NCBI GenBank assembly: GCA_949752735.1
Contig: OX457047.1
Span: 2,199,782 to 2,263,781 of the forward strand
DNA length: 64,000 nucleotides
Source of the DNA: Lumbricus terrestris
Taxonomy: Eukaryota > Annelida > Clitellata > Crassiclitellata > Lumbricidae
Direction: 5' to 3'
Both the position numbers and the translations under genes were made by a program. Shown here in pieces: positions 43,998-52,269 of this stretch (its first letter is position 1; each line of letters begins with the position of its first letter). The notes under the pieces are model-generated. The model ran no database searches. It had not been told where the DNA came from and saw only the letters and a program-made list of their open reading frames with translations.

Positions 43998-44411
43998 ATG
44001 CTGGACATAAAAAGAAGGAGTTACAGGAAGCAATACGTTATCGGTGGATCCGGCATATTCGACACTATTTCCGGATTTTTCAAAAGACTAGTCACATCGA
44101 ACGCCGCCAAACAGTTAGCGACTAGAGCTCTTAGTGCGGGTAAAGACGTGGCAACAGAAATTGGGAAAAAGGCTATCGATGTTGGAAAAACCACCGCAAT
44201 CGATGCCGGTAAAAGATTTGTGGAAAAAGTGTTGACTCCTCCTAAGAAACAGGTTACGCAAGAAAGTAGAGATATTATTGATCGACTTAGTAGCGTCGGG
44301 GTGAATCCGGAGAATATTAATAATCTGATGATGGGGAATGGTTTGAAAAATGTCGTGTCGATTCAAGATTTAGTACGTAAACTAAACGGCGCGGGAATGA
44401 AGGTCGTGTAA
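43998..44411 (+). CDS. Candidate membrane-lytic virion protein (adenovirus pVI-like)
   Basis: 137 residues. After 18 basic residues comes an adenain-type site IGGS-G (15-19). An amphipathic helix GIFDTISGFFKRLV (19-32) and a long Lys/Ala-rich amphipathic stretch to about residue 78 follow. This layout (short propeptide, cleavage motif, amphipathic helix) is that of adenovirus pVI, which disrupts endosomes and cofactors the protease. The equivalence is inferred. It starts 2 bp after the preceding frame's stop and precedes the major capsid gene by 22 bp. Confidence 0.6.
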   Translation: MLDIKRRSYRKQYVIGGSGIFDTISGFFKRLVTSNAAKQLATRALSAGKDVATEIGKKAIDVGKTTAIDAGKRFVEKVLTPPKKQVTQESRDIIDRLSSVGVNPENINNLMMGNGLKNVVSIQDLVRKLNGAGMKVV

Positions 44412-44418
44412 AAAAAAA

Positions 44419-44433
44419 ATATCGTATAATAAA
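44419..44433 (+). promoter_or_regulatory. Start-proximal AT-rich motif (ATATCGTATAATAAA)
   Basis: Ends at the base before the ATG of the major capsid gene. Clearest member of the motif set. If it is a core promoter, the mRNA would be almost leaderless; if the box is read in RNA it may be a translation context. Confidence 0.55.
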
Positions 44434-45723
44434 ATGAAATCAGATATTCTAAACTTTACCGAACAACCTCTGATTGATGAGGGTATCGAGCGCTACCAAT
44501 ACCACCAGTATGAACCGATTCAGGGATCGAATCTAAACACCGCGGGGGGAGAGATAGTAATCAACATTTATTCTCAAGATGTTTTCAACCATCCGGCGGA
44601 ATCTTACCTATTATTCGAGGGTAGATTAACGAAGGCGGACGGCACCTTCTACGTTAATGCCGATGCCGTAGCCCTTACGAATAATGGACTCATGCATCTT
44701 TTCAACAATATTAAATACACATTAGGAGATCAAGACGTTGAATCATTACGTAACCCAGGTCAAGCGAGTACGATGCTTGGTTTACTCAAATACCCAAATG
44801 ATTTTCAACTAGCTCAAGGTTTGAATCAGCTGTGGTATAAGGACAGTGGCGCGACTGCTGTTATCGCGGATAATCTTGGTTTCGCCGTTAGACAGTCGTA
44901 TCTAATTAGAAAACCGGGAGACAAAGGCACGTTTAGCTTCATCGTTCCATTGAGTCATATTTTCGGATTTTGTGATGATTACAACAAGGTTGTTTATGGA
45001 ATGAATCACAAGCTAACTCTTGTTCGTAAAGCCGATGATGACGCAATTTTTAGACTCGCCGCTGCGGGTGCCGGGAAAGTCAGATTAGACAAAATCGCGT
45101 GGTTCATGCCGCACGTCGTTCCATCCTTAGAGGAGAAGCTTGAATTGCTCAAAACGATCGAAACGAAAGTATCGCTACCAGTCGCATACAGGGCTCGCCA
45201 ATGCGATAATACAAGCGTCCCACAGGCGACTACTTTTGAATGGTCACTTGGCGTCAAGTCATCGGCTGAGAAACCAAGGTACATCATCATTGGATTTCAA
45301 ACCGATCGTGGCGGTGATCAAGAAAAAAACCCATCGATTTTCGATCATTGCAATCTAACGAACATCTACGTCATGTTAAACACGGAACAATACCCAGCCG
45401 TCGGTTACAACCTATCATTCCCGAATCAGCAATTCTCACGAGCTTACAGAGAAGCAGCCTTGTTTGGCGAAAAATTCTACGGAACGGACGAACTGGTATC
45501 GCAAAGCAATATCACACCGTCAGACTTTAAAGACCTCTTCCCGATTATGGTGATTGATGTAAGTAATCAAGTTGAGCGTCTAAAGTCATCGGTAGTCGAT
45601 CTCAAGATCAAAGCTACTTTTAATGCTGCTCCACCGGCTGGTACAGATGCGTACGCGGTTTTGATTTACGACAAGTTACTCAATTTTAAATCGGATGGTA
45701 CAAAATTGACTATGGTGTATTAA
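44434..45723 (+). CDS. MCP: Major capsid protein (double jelly-roll type)
   Basis: 429 residues. It matches the Maverick capsid protein by context and by landmarks: an early YEPIQGSNLNTAGGEIVI, LMHLFNNIKYTLGDQDVES and SLRNPGQASTML, a central SFIVPLSHIFGFCDDYNKV with GMNHKLTLVR (end of the first domain), then EWSLGVKSSAEKPRYIIIGF in the second domain. The family forms double jelly-roll hexon-like trimers that tile an icosahedral shell. Length is near usual for adintovirus/Polinton capsid proteins. No signal peptide, no interruption. Which Maverick clade it belongs to was not determined. Confidence 0.88.
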   Translation: MKSDILNFTEQPLIDEGIERYQYHQYEPIQGSNLNTAGGEIVINIYSQDVFNHPAESYLLFEGRLTKADGTFYVNADAVALTNNGLMHLFNNIKYTLGDQDVESLRNPGQASTMLGLLKYPNDFQLAQGLNQLWYKDSGATAVIADNLGFAVRQSYLIRKPGDKGTFSFIVPLSHIFGFCDDYNKVVYGMNHKLTLVRKADDDAIFRLAAAGAGKVRLDKIAWFMPHVVPSLEEKLELLKTIETKVSLPVAYRARQCDNTSVPQATTFEWSLGVKSSAEKPRYIIIGFQTDRGGDQEKNPSIFDHCNLTNIYVMLNTEQYPAVGYNLSFPNQQFSRAYREAALFGEKFYGTDELVSQSNITPSDFKDLFPIMVIDVSNQVERLKSSVVDLKIKATFNAAPPAGTDAYAVLIYDKLLNFKSDGTKLTMVY

Positions 45724-45727
45724 AAAA

Positions 45728-45745
45728 ATATCTTGTACTATAAAA
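45728..45745 (+). promoter_or_regulatory. Start-proximal AT-rich motif (ATATCTTGTACTATAAAA)
   Basis: Between the capsid gene stop and the ATG at 45746; very like the motif upstream of the polymerase gene on the other strand (52182-52198). Confidence 0.5.
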
Positions 45746-46150
45746 ATGAAACTGACAGAATTGAAAACGCTGATGAAAGAGCACGGCATCAAAAGATGGA
45801 CTCATCTCAACAAACCCGAAATGATCGATCTATTGTTCGAGAAGGGTGTACTTTCGCGTGATATCGCTGAAAAAGAGAAACAGCGGCGAGAGCCGAAGGT
45901 GCCAAGCATGGATAAAAAATATGATAGATTGAAAAAAATCAGAAACCAACCGAGACGAGTAGATATATTAGACCGAGAAACGGGCGAAGTAAGCTCGTAT
46001 ACATCGATTTACAAAGCAGGTAAAGCACACGGGGAAAGCGCGCGGACAATCTTATTTTTCAATGGCCGAGTATGGAGAAACAGATACGAAATTAAAGTCC
46101 ATGAGAGAAAGGAGGGTGACGATTTTGTAACGGATTTGGTAGAAATTTAA
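45746..46150 (+). CDS. SAP-like plus NUMOD-like DNA-binding protein
   Basis: 134 residues. The N-terminal 35 residues (LTELKTLMKEHGIKRWTHLN) look like a SAP/LEM-type helix-extended-loop-helix, similar to modules at the polymerase N-terminus. The C-terminal 60 residues (VDILDRETGEVSSYTSIYKA, then GKAHGESARTI and a basic end) resemble NUMOD1-type DNA-binding modules found beside homing endonucleases. There is no nuclease core. Last gene of the plus block, converging on the fibre gene with only 27 bp between stops. DNA-binding is inferred. Confidence 0.55.
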   Translation: MKLTELKTLMKEHGIKRWTHLNKPEMIDLLFEKGVLSRDIAEKEKQRREPKVPSMDKKYDRLKKIRNQPRRVDILDRETGEVSSYTSIYKAGKAHGESARTILFFNGRVWRNRYEIKVHERKEGDDFVTDLVEI

Positions 46151-46177
46151 ATTCAAAACTGAATGTAGTTTCGAATT

Positions 46178-46816
46178 TTAAGGTCGTATGAAGGCTGCTG
46201 AAAAATCTCGAACCATAATATTTTCACCAACAGTCGAAGTAACAAATATCTCGAGATAATCGGTATTAGTTAATCGAACTAGGGTTGTTCCTGTTACACC
46301 TCTACGTACTGCAGCTGTACCTCCACCACCGGCAATCAACGTGTAAAGTCCCCCACTTTTGTACAAGCCAACATTACAGGAAATTCCAGCACTATTGTTG
46401 CGAAATTCCACATACGCCGTAACCATATAACATCCGGCTTTCTGAGGAAAGAAACGATTCGTATTGACGAGACAATTGTCCGGATCGAATTTTACTGCCG
46501 GAAATTTTACTTGCGTTGTAACGTTAGCTGCGATAGCCTGAGCAACGAGAGCGTAAACACTAAACGCCGGGCCAAATGCGGTCGTATCGGAAGAAGGCAG
46601 TTTACCATCGACGTAATTCTTAGTGGCTACGTCTTGAAGATCGGTAGGATCCGCTACATTAATTAGCTTGTTAGAACCCAAGTCGATATTTCCCATCGCA
46701 GCGGTAGCTCCATCTCGTCTTAGAAAAGTATTGTTGACTTGGGATAATGTGATACCCCCTGCTACTACTCGTGGCGCTGATCCACCATCCATTCGTCCAA
46801 AAATATCAACAGGCAT
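46178..46816 (-). CDS. Fibre-like protein 1 (phage-type stem repeat, C1q/TNF-like head)
   Basis: 212 residues. Residues 1-40 form a conserved N-terminal anchor (MPVDIFGRMDGGSAPRVVAG) shared with the upstream paralogue. About 45-72 is a phage tail-fibre-type motif (NKLINVADPTDLQDVATKNY). The last 125 residues look like a C1q/TNF-type jelly-roll head (FPAVKFDPDN, QKAGCYMVTAYVEF, DYLEIFVT, ending FSAAFIRP). Such an anchor-stem-head layout is that of trimeric receptor-binding fibres. Role in host recognition is inference. Intact. Confidence 0.7.
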   Translation of the reverse strand: MPVDIFGRMDGGSAPRVVAGGITLSQVNNTFLRRDGATAAMGNIDLGSNKLINVADPTDLQDVATKNYVDGKLPSSDTTAFGPAFSVYALVAQAIAANVTTQVKFPAVKFDPDNCLVNTNRFFPQKAGCYMVTAYVEFRNNSAGISCNVGLYKSGGLYTLIAGGGGTAAVRRGVTGTTLVRLTNTDYLEIFVTSTVGENIMVRDFSAAFIRP

Positions 46817-46870
46817 TTTATTATCCTAATATTTTTAGTACAAAAACTCCGTCTTCGCCAAAAAAATTAG

Positions 46871-47617
46871 TTATGGTCGTAAGAATGCGATGGAAAAGTC
46901 CTTAGCTACTATACCTACATCGGCGGTTGAATAAACACCTATCTCGAGGTAATCGTTTTCAGTTAGATAAATTATAGTACAACCTGTTGCATTGATAGCA
47001 TCGGCATTTGACGCACCCTCTCCACCCGCAATTTGCATATGCACCCCTCCATTTTTATACAGGTAAACGTAACCCGAAGTATCAGCACTGAATAAAGTAA
47101 CAGCACCTAATAAACGAAATTCTATGTGCGTTGAAACGATATAGCAGCCGGCTTTATCAGGAGAGATCTTATTCCATCCTACGCGATGGTAGATATCTCT
47201 TTCGAATCTTGCTATATCGAAGGAAACTTTTGTGTATGTATTGGCGCTTATGGCTTGTGTAGCTGTCGTGTACATGCTAATCGCGGGTCCGATTGCTTTC
47301 GTGTCGACATATTTTTCAGCCGTTGCATCGACGTATTTCTTATTAGTCAAATGATTGTCGTTCGACGGTACATTATCGTGATTCGTTATCAAATCTATAG
47401 CTTGCCCCCGACTTAGAGCCTCATCCATTCCCGCTTCCGGAGTACTCGTTGTAGGGAGACCTTTTATCACGCGACCATTCATATCTAGATCTCCTGTAAC
47501 AGGGTTTGCTCCATCTACCCTTAGAAAAGTACTGTTTGCCTGAGTTAATGTAACGCCACCTGCTACTACTCGTGGCGCTGATCCATTATCCATTTGTCCA
47601 AATATGTTTACAGGCAT
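46871..47617 (-). CDS. Fibre-like protein 2, paralogue of fibre 1
   Basis: 248 residues. The N-terminal anchor (MPVNIFGQMDNGSAPRVVAG) is nearly identical to fibre 1. The stem is longer (about residues 45-105, with LTNKKYVDATAEKYVDTKA). The head again has the C1q-like pattern (YTKVSFDIARF, DKAGCYIVSTHIEF, DYLEIGVY, ending FSIAFLRP) but differs strongly in loops. The gradient from conserved anchor to diverged head suggests duplication followed by head diversification. It lies 54 bp upstream of fibre 1 and 4 bp after the protease stop codon. Confidence 0.7.
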   Translation of the reverse strand: MPVNIFGQMDNGSAPRVVAGGVTLTQANSTFLRVDGANPVTGDLDMNGRVIKGLPTTSTPEAGMDEALSRGQAIDLITNHDNVPSNDNHLTNKKYVDATAEKYVDTKAIGPAISMYTTATQAISANTYTKVSFDIARFERDIYHRVGWNKISPDKAGCYIVSTHIEFRLLGAVTLFSADTSGYVYLYKNGGVHMQIAGGEGASNADAINATGCTIIYLTENDYLEIGVYSTADVGIVAKDFSIAFLRP

Positions 47618-47621
47618 TTTA

Positions 47622-48056
47622 TTAGTATAAATTATTTATAACTTCCTGAAATTTACAACCGTCCGACACAGTCTTTTTTAGAACGTAAAGGCATAGATGA
47701 CCGCAAAAGACTTCGCCATCGGGTTGGATTCGTTCGCTGTTATAGTAGACGGGGCTGCGTAAATAGTTTAGCAATTCTGTAGGTGGAGGTAGACCGTAAC
47801 TATCAAAATATATTTTATCCTTGCCATTCTTTAAAAAAGAGCACCAGTGTGTTCCTCTACCGTTCGAGTCATCTAAGTTCAATATCCCACACTCATTTCG
47901 TCTAGGTTTTTTCGGTAGTTCATCTCTGAGAAATATGCCACGGAAGTTTTTGATATTTAGTTTCTTTGCGGCATCGATCAGTTGTATGTTTGATAGAGGA
48001 GTATTAAGTAGTACAACGCCTTCGACATTTATATCTTTGTTTGTCTCAAAACTCAT
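47622..48056 (-). CDS. PRO: Adenain-like cysteine protease (maturation protease)
   Basis: 144 residues, peptidase family C5-like. Catalytic residues visible in the canonical order: His70 in THWCSF, Asp85 in YFDSYG, Gln111 in ERIQPDG (oxyanion hole) and Cys118 in FCGHLC. The length is short but normal for Polinton proteases. It would cleave capsid precursors; matching motifs are seen in the products of 40216-40800 and 43998-44411. The frame is intact. Confidence 0.9.
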   Translation of the reverse strand: MSFETNKDINVEGVVLLNTPLSNIQLIDAAKKLNIKNFRGIFLRDELPKKPRRNECGILNLDDSNGRGTHWCSFLKNGKDKIYFDSYGLPPPTELLNYLRSPVYYNSERIQPDGEVFCGHLCLYVLKKTVSDGCKFQEVINNLY

Positions 48057-48106
48057 TTTTTATATTTCATATATATTTCATATGGTGCATATTTCACCTA
48101 AATATT

Positions 48107-48373
48107 TTATAAAAAATACGTTTTTTCCCTCTCACTTATTTTGTTCGCTTTTTGCATATTTTTTTCCAATAGCACCGGGCGTATATTCTTCCAATTCATA
48201 GCTTTATGAAGTTGTTTTTCATCGAACGATGATATTGGTAAAACAAAATCGAGATGCCATACCGAACCGAAATTGTCCATTGTCATACCCTCTTCAAACT
48301 GATATTCAATCCATTTCGTAAATATTTTAAAGCTGATGCCGATTTTACTTTTGAGACATTCTGGGATTTCCAT
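48107..48373 (-). CDS. Small HNH-like protein with altered active site
   Basis: 88 residues. The layout WIEYQFEEGMTMDNFG - VWHLDFVLPIS - MNWKNIRPVL - KNMQKANK matches the HNH-type domain of phage and giant-virus proteins (long form F.pGMtW.NyG - WHIDH..P - NLqPL - N..K). Here the second His of the usual 'HxDH' is Phe43, while His40, Asp42, Asn63 and Asn72 remain. Cleavage activity is doubtful, but DNA binding may persist. It lies between protease and polymerase, on the same strand. Confidence 0.6.
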   Translation of the reverse strand: MEIPECLKSKIGISFKIFTKWIEYQFEEGMTMDNFGSVWHLDFVLPISSFDEKQLHKAMNWKNIRPVLLEKNMQKANKISEREKTYFL

Positions 48374-48398
48374 TTTATATTAGAATTTTTTTTTTAGT

Positions 48399-51300
48399 CT
48401 AAGTCGTTTTCAATAAATAGTGACCATAGGCTAGGGTATGTACCCCGTCTTGTTGAATCAATCGCTTATCGTCGTCAGCTGAGAGGGCTATCTTATTAAT
48501 CTCTTCAGTGTAGATATCGTGAAGATGGGATCGAATCACGTTCATTTTTCTCGACTGTTCTTTCCTCGTAAACAAGCAGTTCTTATAATCATCGTGGGTT
48601 ATCGTTTTCTTGACAACATTCTTCTTGACACCTTTGCATTTCTTATGGTCTACGCCAGCCATCTTATACGAATACAACTTGGATCTAAGTCCCACGAATT
48701 CCTCAATCTGTTTACCTGCAGCTTCATCCTTAAACAAACCTATTACTTTCTTATTCACTCCAGTTTCAATACCAGATGGGTGGTCCTTTGGATAGTCCGA
48801 CGTGTCAAACATGCTTCGAACATCAGGAGCTATATCGACATAGAAATCATCGGTTCTTATTTCATAGGCTAGCGAATCCGTATCAGTGAATAATAGTTTA
48901 GCTCTATCCCCATACTTGGTCTTGATGTAATTGTAGTGAAAAGAATACATCAAAGTTTTACTCAAGTCTAGGATACACATCCCTAGATATATCGGCTTGT
49001 TATAGCGCAGGGAAGTCTTTTTCATGTGAATGGCAATTAAATTTTCATCAAAAATAGTCCGACTGTCGTAACTCGTTTTAGCCGCTAGTTTTATGGCTTG
49101 CTTCTCGCTTGAAACTAATTTTATATCTACGCGAGACTCTATATTTTCGCAAGTTTTGCCAAACACACTATTGTTCATAAGTTTAAAAAAGTCTTTCTCG
49201 AAATCATTGGTTGCTTTAGTCCTCAGGTTTGTATTTAGGTCGATATATTTTTTCAACCAGGTGCTTTCTTCAAATTTAATTCCTCGATGAATTTTGGTAA
49301 TCTTCAAACCTAGACCTTCATACTGCTTCAAATTTTCATAATGGGTTATGTACTTTACTTTGTCATTCAGGTTTGGGATGAGTTTAGGAACCGTTGAAGA
49401 TTCAGGCGTGATATTCTCAGGAGCAAGAGGGTAATCGTTGTGAAGATCGTGTAACTCTTTCGAATATTCCAAGTCCACCTCCAATATACACGGTATCGAT
49501 CTCCATGCGTTTAGCTCATCATTTCCCATCCATTTGAAACCGTGAGTTGGCAGTTTCTTACACATTGCCCAACCATACAAGTTGTTAGCATCCAAATAGG
49601 TTATAAATGATGAAGGTTTGCTATCATCAAATGTTTGCATGTACTTGTTATTAGCCTGTCCAAAACGGTGTGAAATTGTGCTAACACCACCTCTTATCCC
49701 TTGCTTGACCATTAGTATCATATCGTAATCGCTCAATAATTCTAACTTTACTCCAGTCAACTTTAATGAGGCATCCCATGCTAGACCAGGTGAAGTGTAA
49801 TACCAGGCGGGATCTAGCTTGTAGTTCTTCATACAAACGTCTCTAAAGTTTTCAAATACATCCGCTAATAATAGAACATCTGAAAGATTGTACAAGTCAT
49901 GATATTCTCTGAATGTTTTGAAACCGAATTCATTCCATACCACCTGTGCGTGGTTGTAGTCTTCGTCACTGATGCCTGAGTCGTTTAGTTTTGAATAGAA
50001 TGCTGACTTTGGTGGTAGTTCTGTTTCATTCAATTGATCGATGGAGCTAACGTAGTCGTACGGATACACCCCTTTTCTCAGCAAGAGATCGAGCTGATTG
50101 CTGGAGTAGTACTTGCTTATATTTTTACACTGGTCTTTGCTTAGGTTCTTCGATAAGGCGTCGAGACCCGCTGGCATGAATATAAAACTATCGATGAAAC
50201 GTAATTCACGCTTGACCACTTTCTCTTTCCCTTCTTTGTTAATAAACTTATCGACTACGATCTCTCTGCTAAATGAGATATACTTTTCTTCATTGCAGGG
50301 GATGCATTTAATCTGTTCATTATTACCACCTCGTAATTTCTTCACGAATAGATGGCTATCGTAGCCGGTTAGATTATGGAATACTACTGGGAAAAACTTG
50401 GGGACTCTATACTTTAGATTACAAATCTTATGAGCTGCGCCTCTGAATTTACCAGTAAGATGGCAGTGGTCTCTTACTCGTATGTCATTATCATCATCAC
50501 CATCAGAGAACTCACCCCCGCAGATATGGCAGTTAGTAGCTTCTTCGTAACATTTCTGCTCAGTTTTACCGAATATCATTTTCTCTGGAAATTTAAATCG
50601 ATTATAAATATCTTTTACTTTCTCAACAAGACTGTCAATAAATATCTGCGCTACATCATCGTCTTCGCTCTTCGCTGTGAACGTTACAGGAGCTTGCGAA
50701 TATAGGCCATCATCGAAACATTTTATGTGGTAACAAAACGAGCTAGGGGTATGTTTCTGGTATTTATTGGTGTAAGACGTGCTGGGATCGGGTTGGCATG
50801 TATCGATCGGTTTAATGAAGGATTCGAAATCCGCATAGATAATAAAAGGTACTCTCATTTTCCTATAATAATTGTTAAAACTCAACATAGTTCCTGGACC
50901 TGGGAGTTCTATTCGTTGAGCGTCATGTTGCGAACAGTACTCGATGTGTTTGTTAAGCGAGTCTTTCGTTCTGTAACCGATTAAACATCTTCTACAATAG
51001 TGCATCGAATTTACAGATTTTTCTGTTCGTGCTGCCATCAATCTATTAAAGTTCTTGATCCAACAGTAATGCTTCTTTTCATCGTCGGAAATAAGCAGTA
51101 GATCTACACAGGTATCACTTTCATACTTCGAAATATATATTGGGTATACGCTCTTTTCAAAGCCGAATACGCTAACGCTAATGTTATTACAACGCTCAAA
51201 CTTATTTACAATATTAGCATCAGCAGCAACTGGGAACACGATACCACCCCAATCGAGTTTCTTAGATTGTTCTATCAGGTCTTTAGTGATTCTATGCGGG

Positions 51301-52181
51301 TTATCTTCAGTTGGATTCAACGCCCTTGTAATACACCATTTGAAACATTCTTCGTCGTTGTTTTTCATGTTTACAATAGCCTTTTTATTCGCCAAATACT
51401 CGGGAAGCTGAATATATGAACTACCTTTCAATGGCTTGTATACCACTGTATCGATATCCAAGTGCAAAACAGCCTTGAATCGCCAATTGCTGCCCCGCAT
51501 CTGATAACTCGCCATGCTCTCCTTAATTTTATCCACTGCGTTGGTATATATTTCCTTCACATCGGTTGCTTCTAAAATAATATCAGTCTTTGATTTGAAA
51601 TTAGGCTCAGCCGTTGTTATTTCACCGGATTTTATGTCTACTTTCTCCATTACGCACATGAGATTGAGTTGAACTTTTACCCCTCGATTTTTCGCTAGCA
51701 TCCTAACTACCTGTGGTCTTACAGCCTTGAGAAAAGATTCAACATCGATCCTGTTGTTGCCATCGATCGTGTATCTTTTTGTAAACCCTTTGATAGCCGT
51801 CGCTGTCTCTCGAAGTTTGAACCTATGAATGGGTGGTTTTATTTGAGGTGGTAACTGACTAATCTCACTAGTCAACCAATCCGAAAAAGTAGCTTTGTTT
51901 TTCCCCACAAATTTCCAAGTAGTAGACAAGAATGCTGTAAGTTCCTCTTTTCCTAATCTTGAGTATCCTCTTTGACCTCTCTTTTTTGCAATTTCTCGCA
52001 ATTCTCGTACAGTACCAGGAGTACGCGTTGAAGCTTTGATGTCCGGAGTCCGAGCGCCTAGTCGATCACCTTGCTTTATGAACGCTATAAGTTCCTCTTT
52101 TGGTAGTTTTGAGAATCCTTTTTGTCCTCTTTGTTTAGGAATTTGTTGCAATTCTTTCAGATTATACGTATCGTAGTTCAT
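48399..52181 (-). CDS. POLB: Protein-primed DNA polymerase B
   Basis: 1260 residues, complete. It replicates the linear element using a protein primer. N-terminus: two SAP-like modules (LKELQQIPKQRGQKGFSKLP and VRELREIAKKRGQRGYSRLG). A C2H2-like finger (YCRRCLIGYRTKDSLNKHIE) lies near 395. Exonuclease motifs: YADFES near 447, FHNLTGYDSHLF and YNLSDVLLLAD. A Cys/His cluster (CHICGGEF...DHCHLTGKF) follows Exo I. Polymerase motifs: YLDANNLYG near 858, KLMNNSVFGKT near 1002 and FTDTDS near 1097. Exo and pol carboxylates are all visible. The start is 88 bp inside the right inverted repeat, after the shared AT-rich motif. No stops or frameshifts over 3.8 kb argue for recent function. Confidence 0.95.
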   Translation of the reverse strand: MNYDTYNLKELQQIPKQRGQKGFSKLPKEELIAFIKQGDRLGARTPDIKASTRTPGTVRELREIAKKRGQRGYSRLGKEELTAFLSTTWKFVGKNKATFSDWLTSEISQLPPQIKPPIHRFKLRETATAIKGFTKRYTIDGNNRIDVESFLKAVRPQVVRMLAKNRGVKVQLNLMCVMEKVDIKSGEITTAEPNFKSKTDIILEATDVKEIYTNAVDKIKESMASYQMRGSNWRFKAVLHLDIDTVVYKPLKGSSYIQLPEYLANKKAIVNMKNNDEECFKWCITRALNPTEDNPHRITKDLIEQSKKLDWGGIVFPVAADANIVNKFERCNNISVSVFGFEKSVYPIYISKYESDTCVDLLLISDDEKKHYCWIKNFNRLMAARTEKSVNSMHYCRRCLIGYRTKDSLNKHIEYCSQHDAQRIELPGPGTMLSFNNYYRKMRVPFIIYADFESFIKPIDTCQPDPSTSYTNKYQKHTPSSFCYHIKCFDDGLYSQAPVTFTAKSEDDDVAQIFIDSLVEKVKDIYNRFKFPEKMIFGKTEQKCYEEATNCHICGGEFSDGDDDNDIRVRDHCHLTGKFRGAAHKICNLKYRVPKFFPVVFHNLTGYDSHLFVKKLRGGNNEQIKCIPCNEEKYISFSREIVVDKFINKEGKEKVVKRELRFIDSFIFMPAGLDALSKNLSKDQCKNISKYYSSNQLDLLLRKGVYPYDYVSSIDQLNETELPPKSAFYSKLNDSGISDEDYNHAQVVWNEFGFKTFREYHDLYNLSDVLLLADVFENFRDVCMKNYKLDPAWYYTSPGLAWDASLKLTGVKLELLSDYDMILMVKQGIRGGVSTISHRFGQANNKYMQTFDDSKPSSFITYLDANNLYGWAMCKKLPTHGFKWMGNDELNAWRSIPCILEVDLEYSKELHDLHNDYPLAPENITPESSTVPKLIPNLNDKVKYITHYENLKQYEGLGLKITKIHRGIKFEESTWLKKYIDLNTNLRTKATNDFEKDFFKLMNNSVFGKTCENIESRVDIKLVSSEKQAIKLAAKTSYDSRTIFDENLIAIHMKKTSLRYNKPIYLGMCILDLSKTLMYSFHYNYIKTKYGDRAKLLFTDTDSLAYEIRTDDFYVDIAPDVRSMFDTSDYPKDHPSGIETGVNKKVIGLFKDEAAGKQIEEFVGLRSKLYSYKMAGVDHKKCKGVKKNVVKKTITHDDYKNCLFTRKEQSRKMNVIRSHLHDIYTEEINKIALSADDDKRLIQQDGVHTLAYGHYLLKTT

Positions 52182-52198
52182 TTTGTATACAAGATATT
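52182..52198 (-). promoter_or_regulatory. Start-proximal AT-rich motif of the polymerase gene
   Basis: On the minus strand AATATCTTGTATACAAA directly precedes the ATG, closely matching the box before 45746. Confidence 0.5.
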
Positions 52199-52269
52199 AT
52201 CTTTATATTGATACAAGAAATTTTTTTTGTTATTTTATATACACAAGAAAAAAAAATTTTATGATCGGG

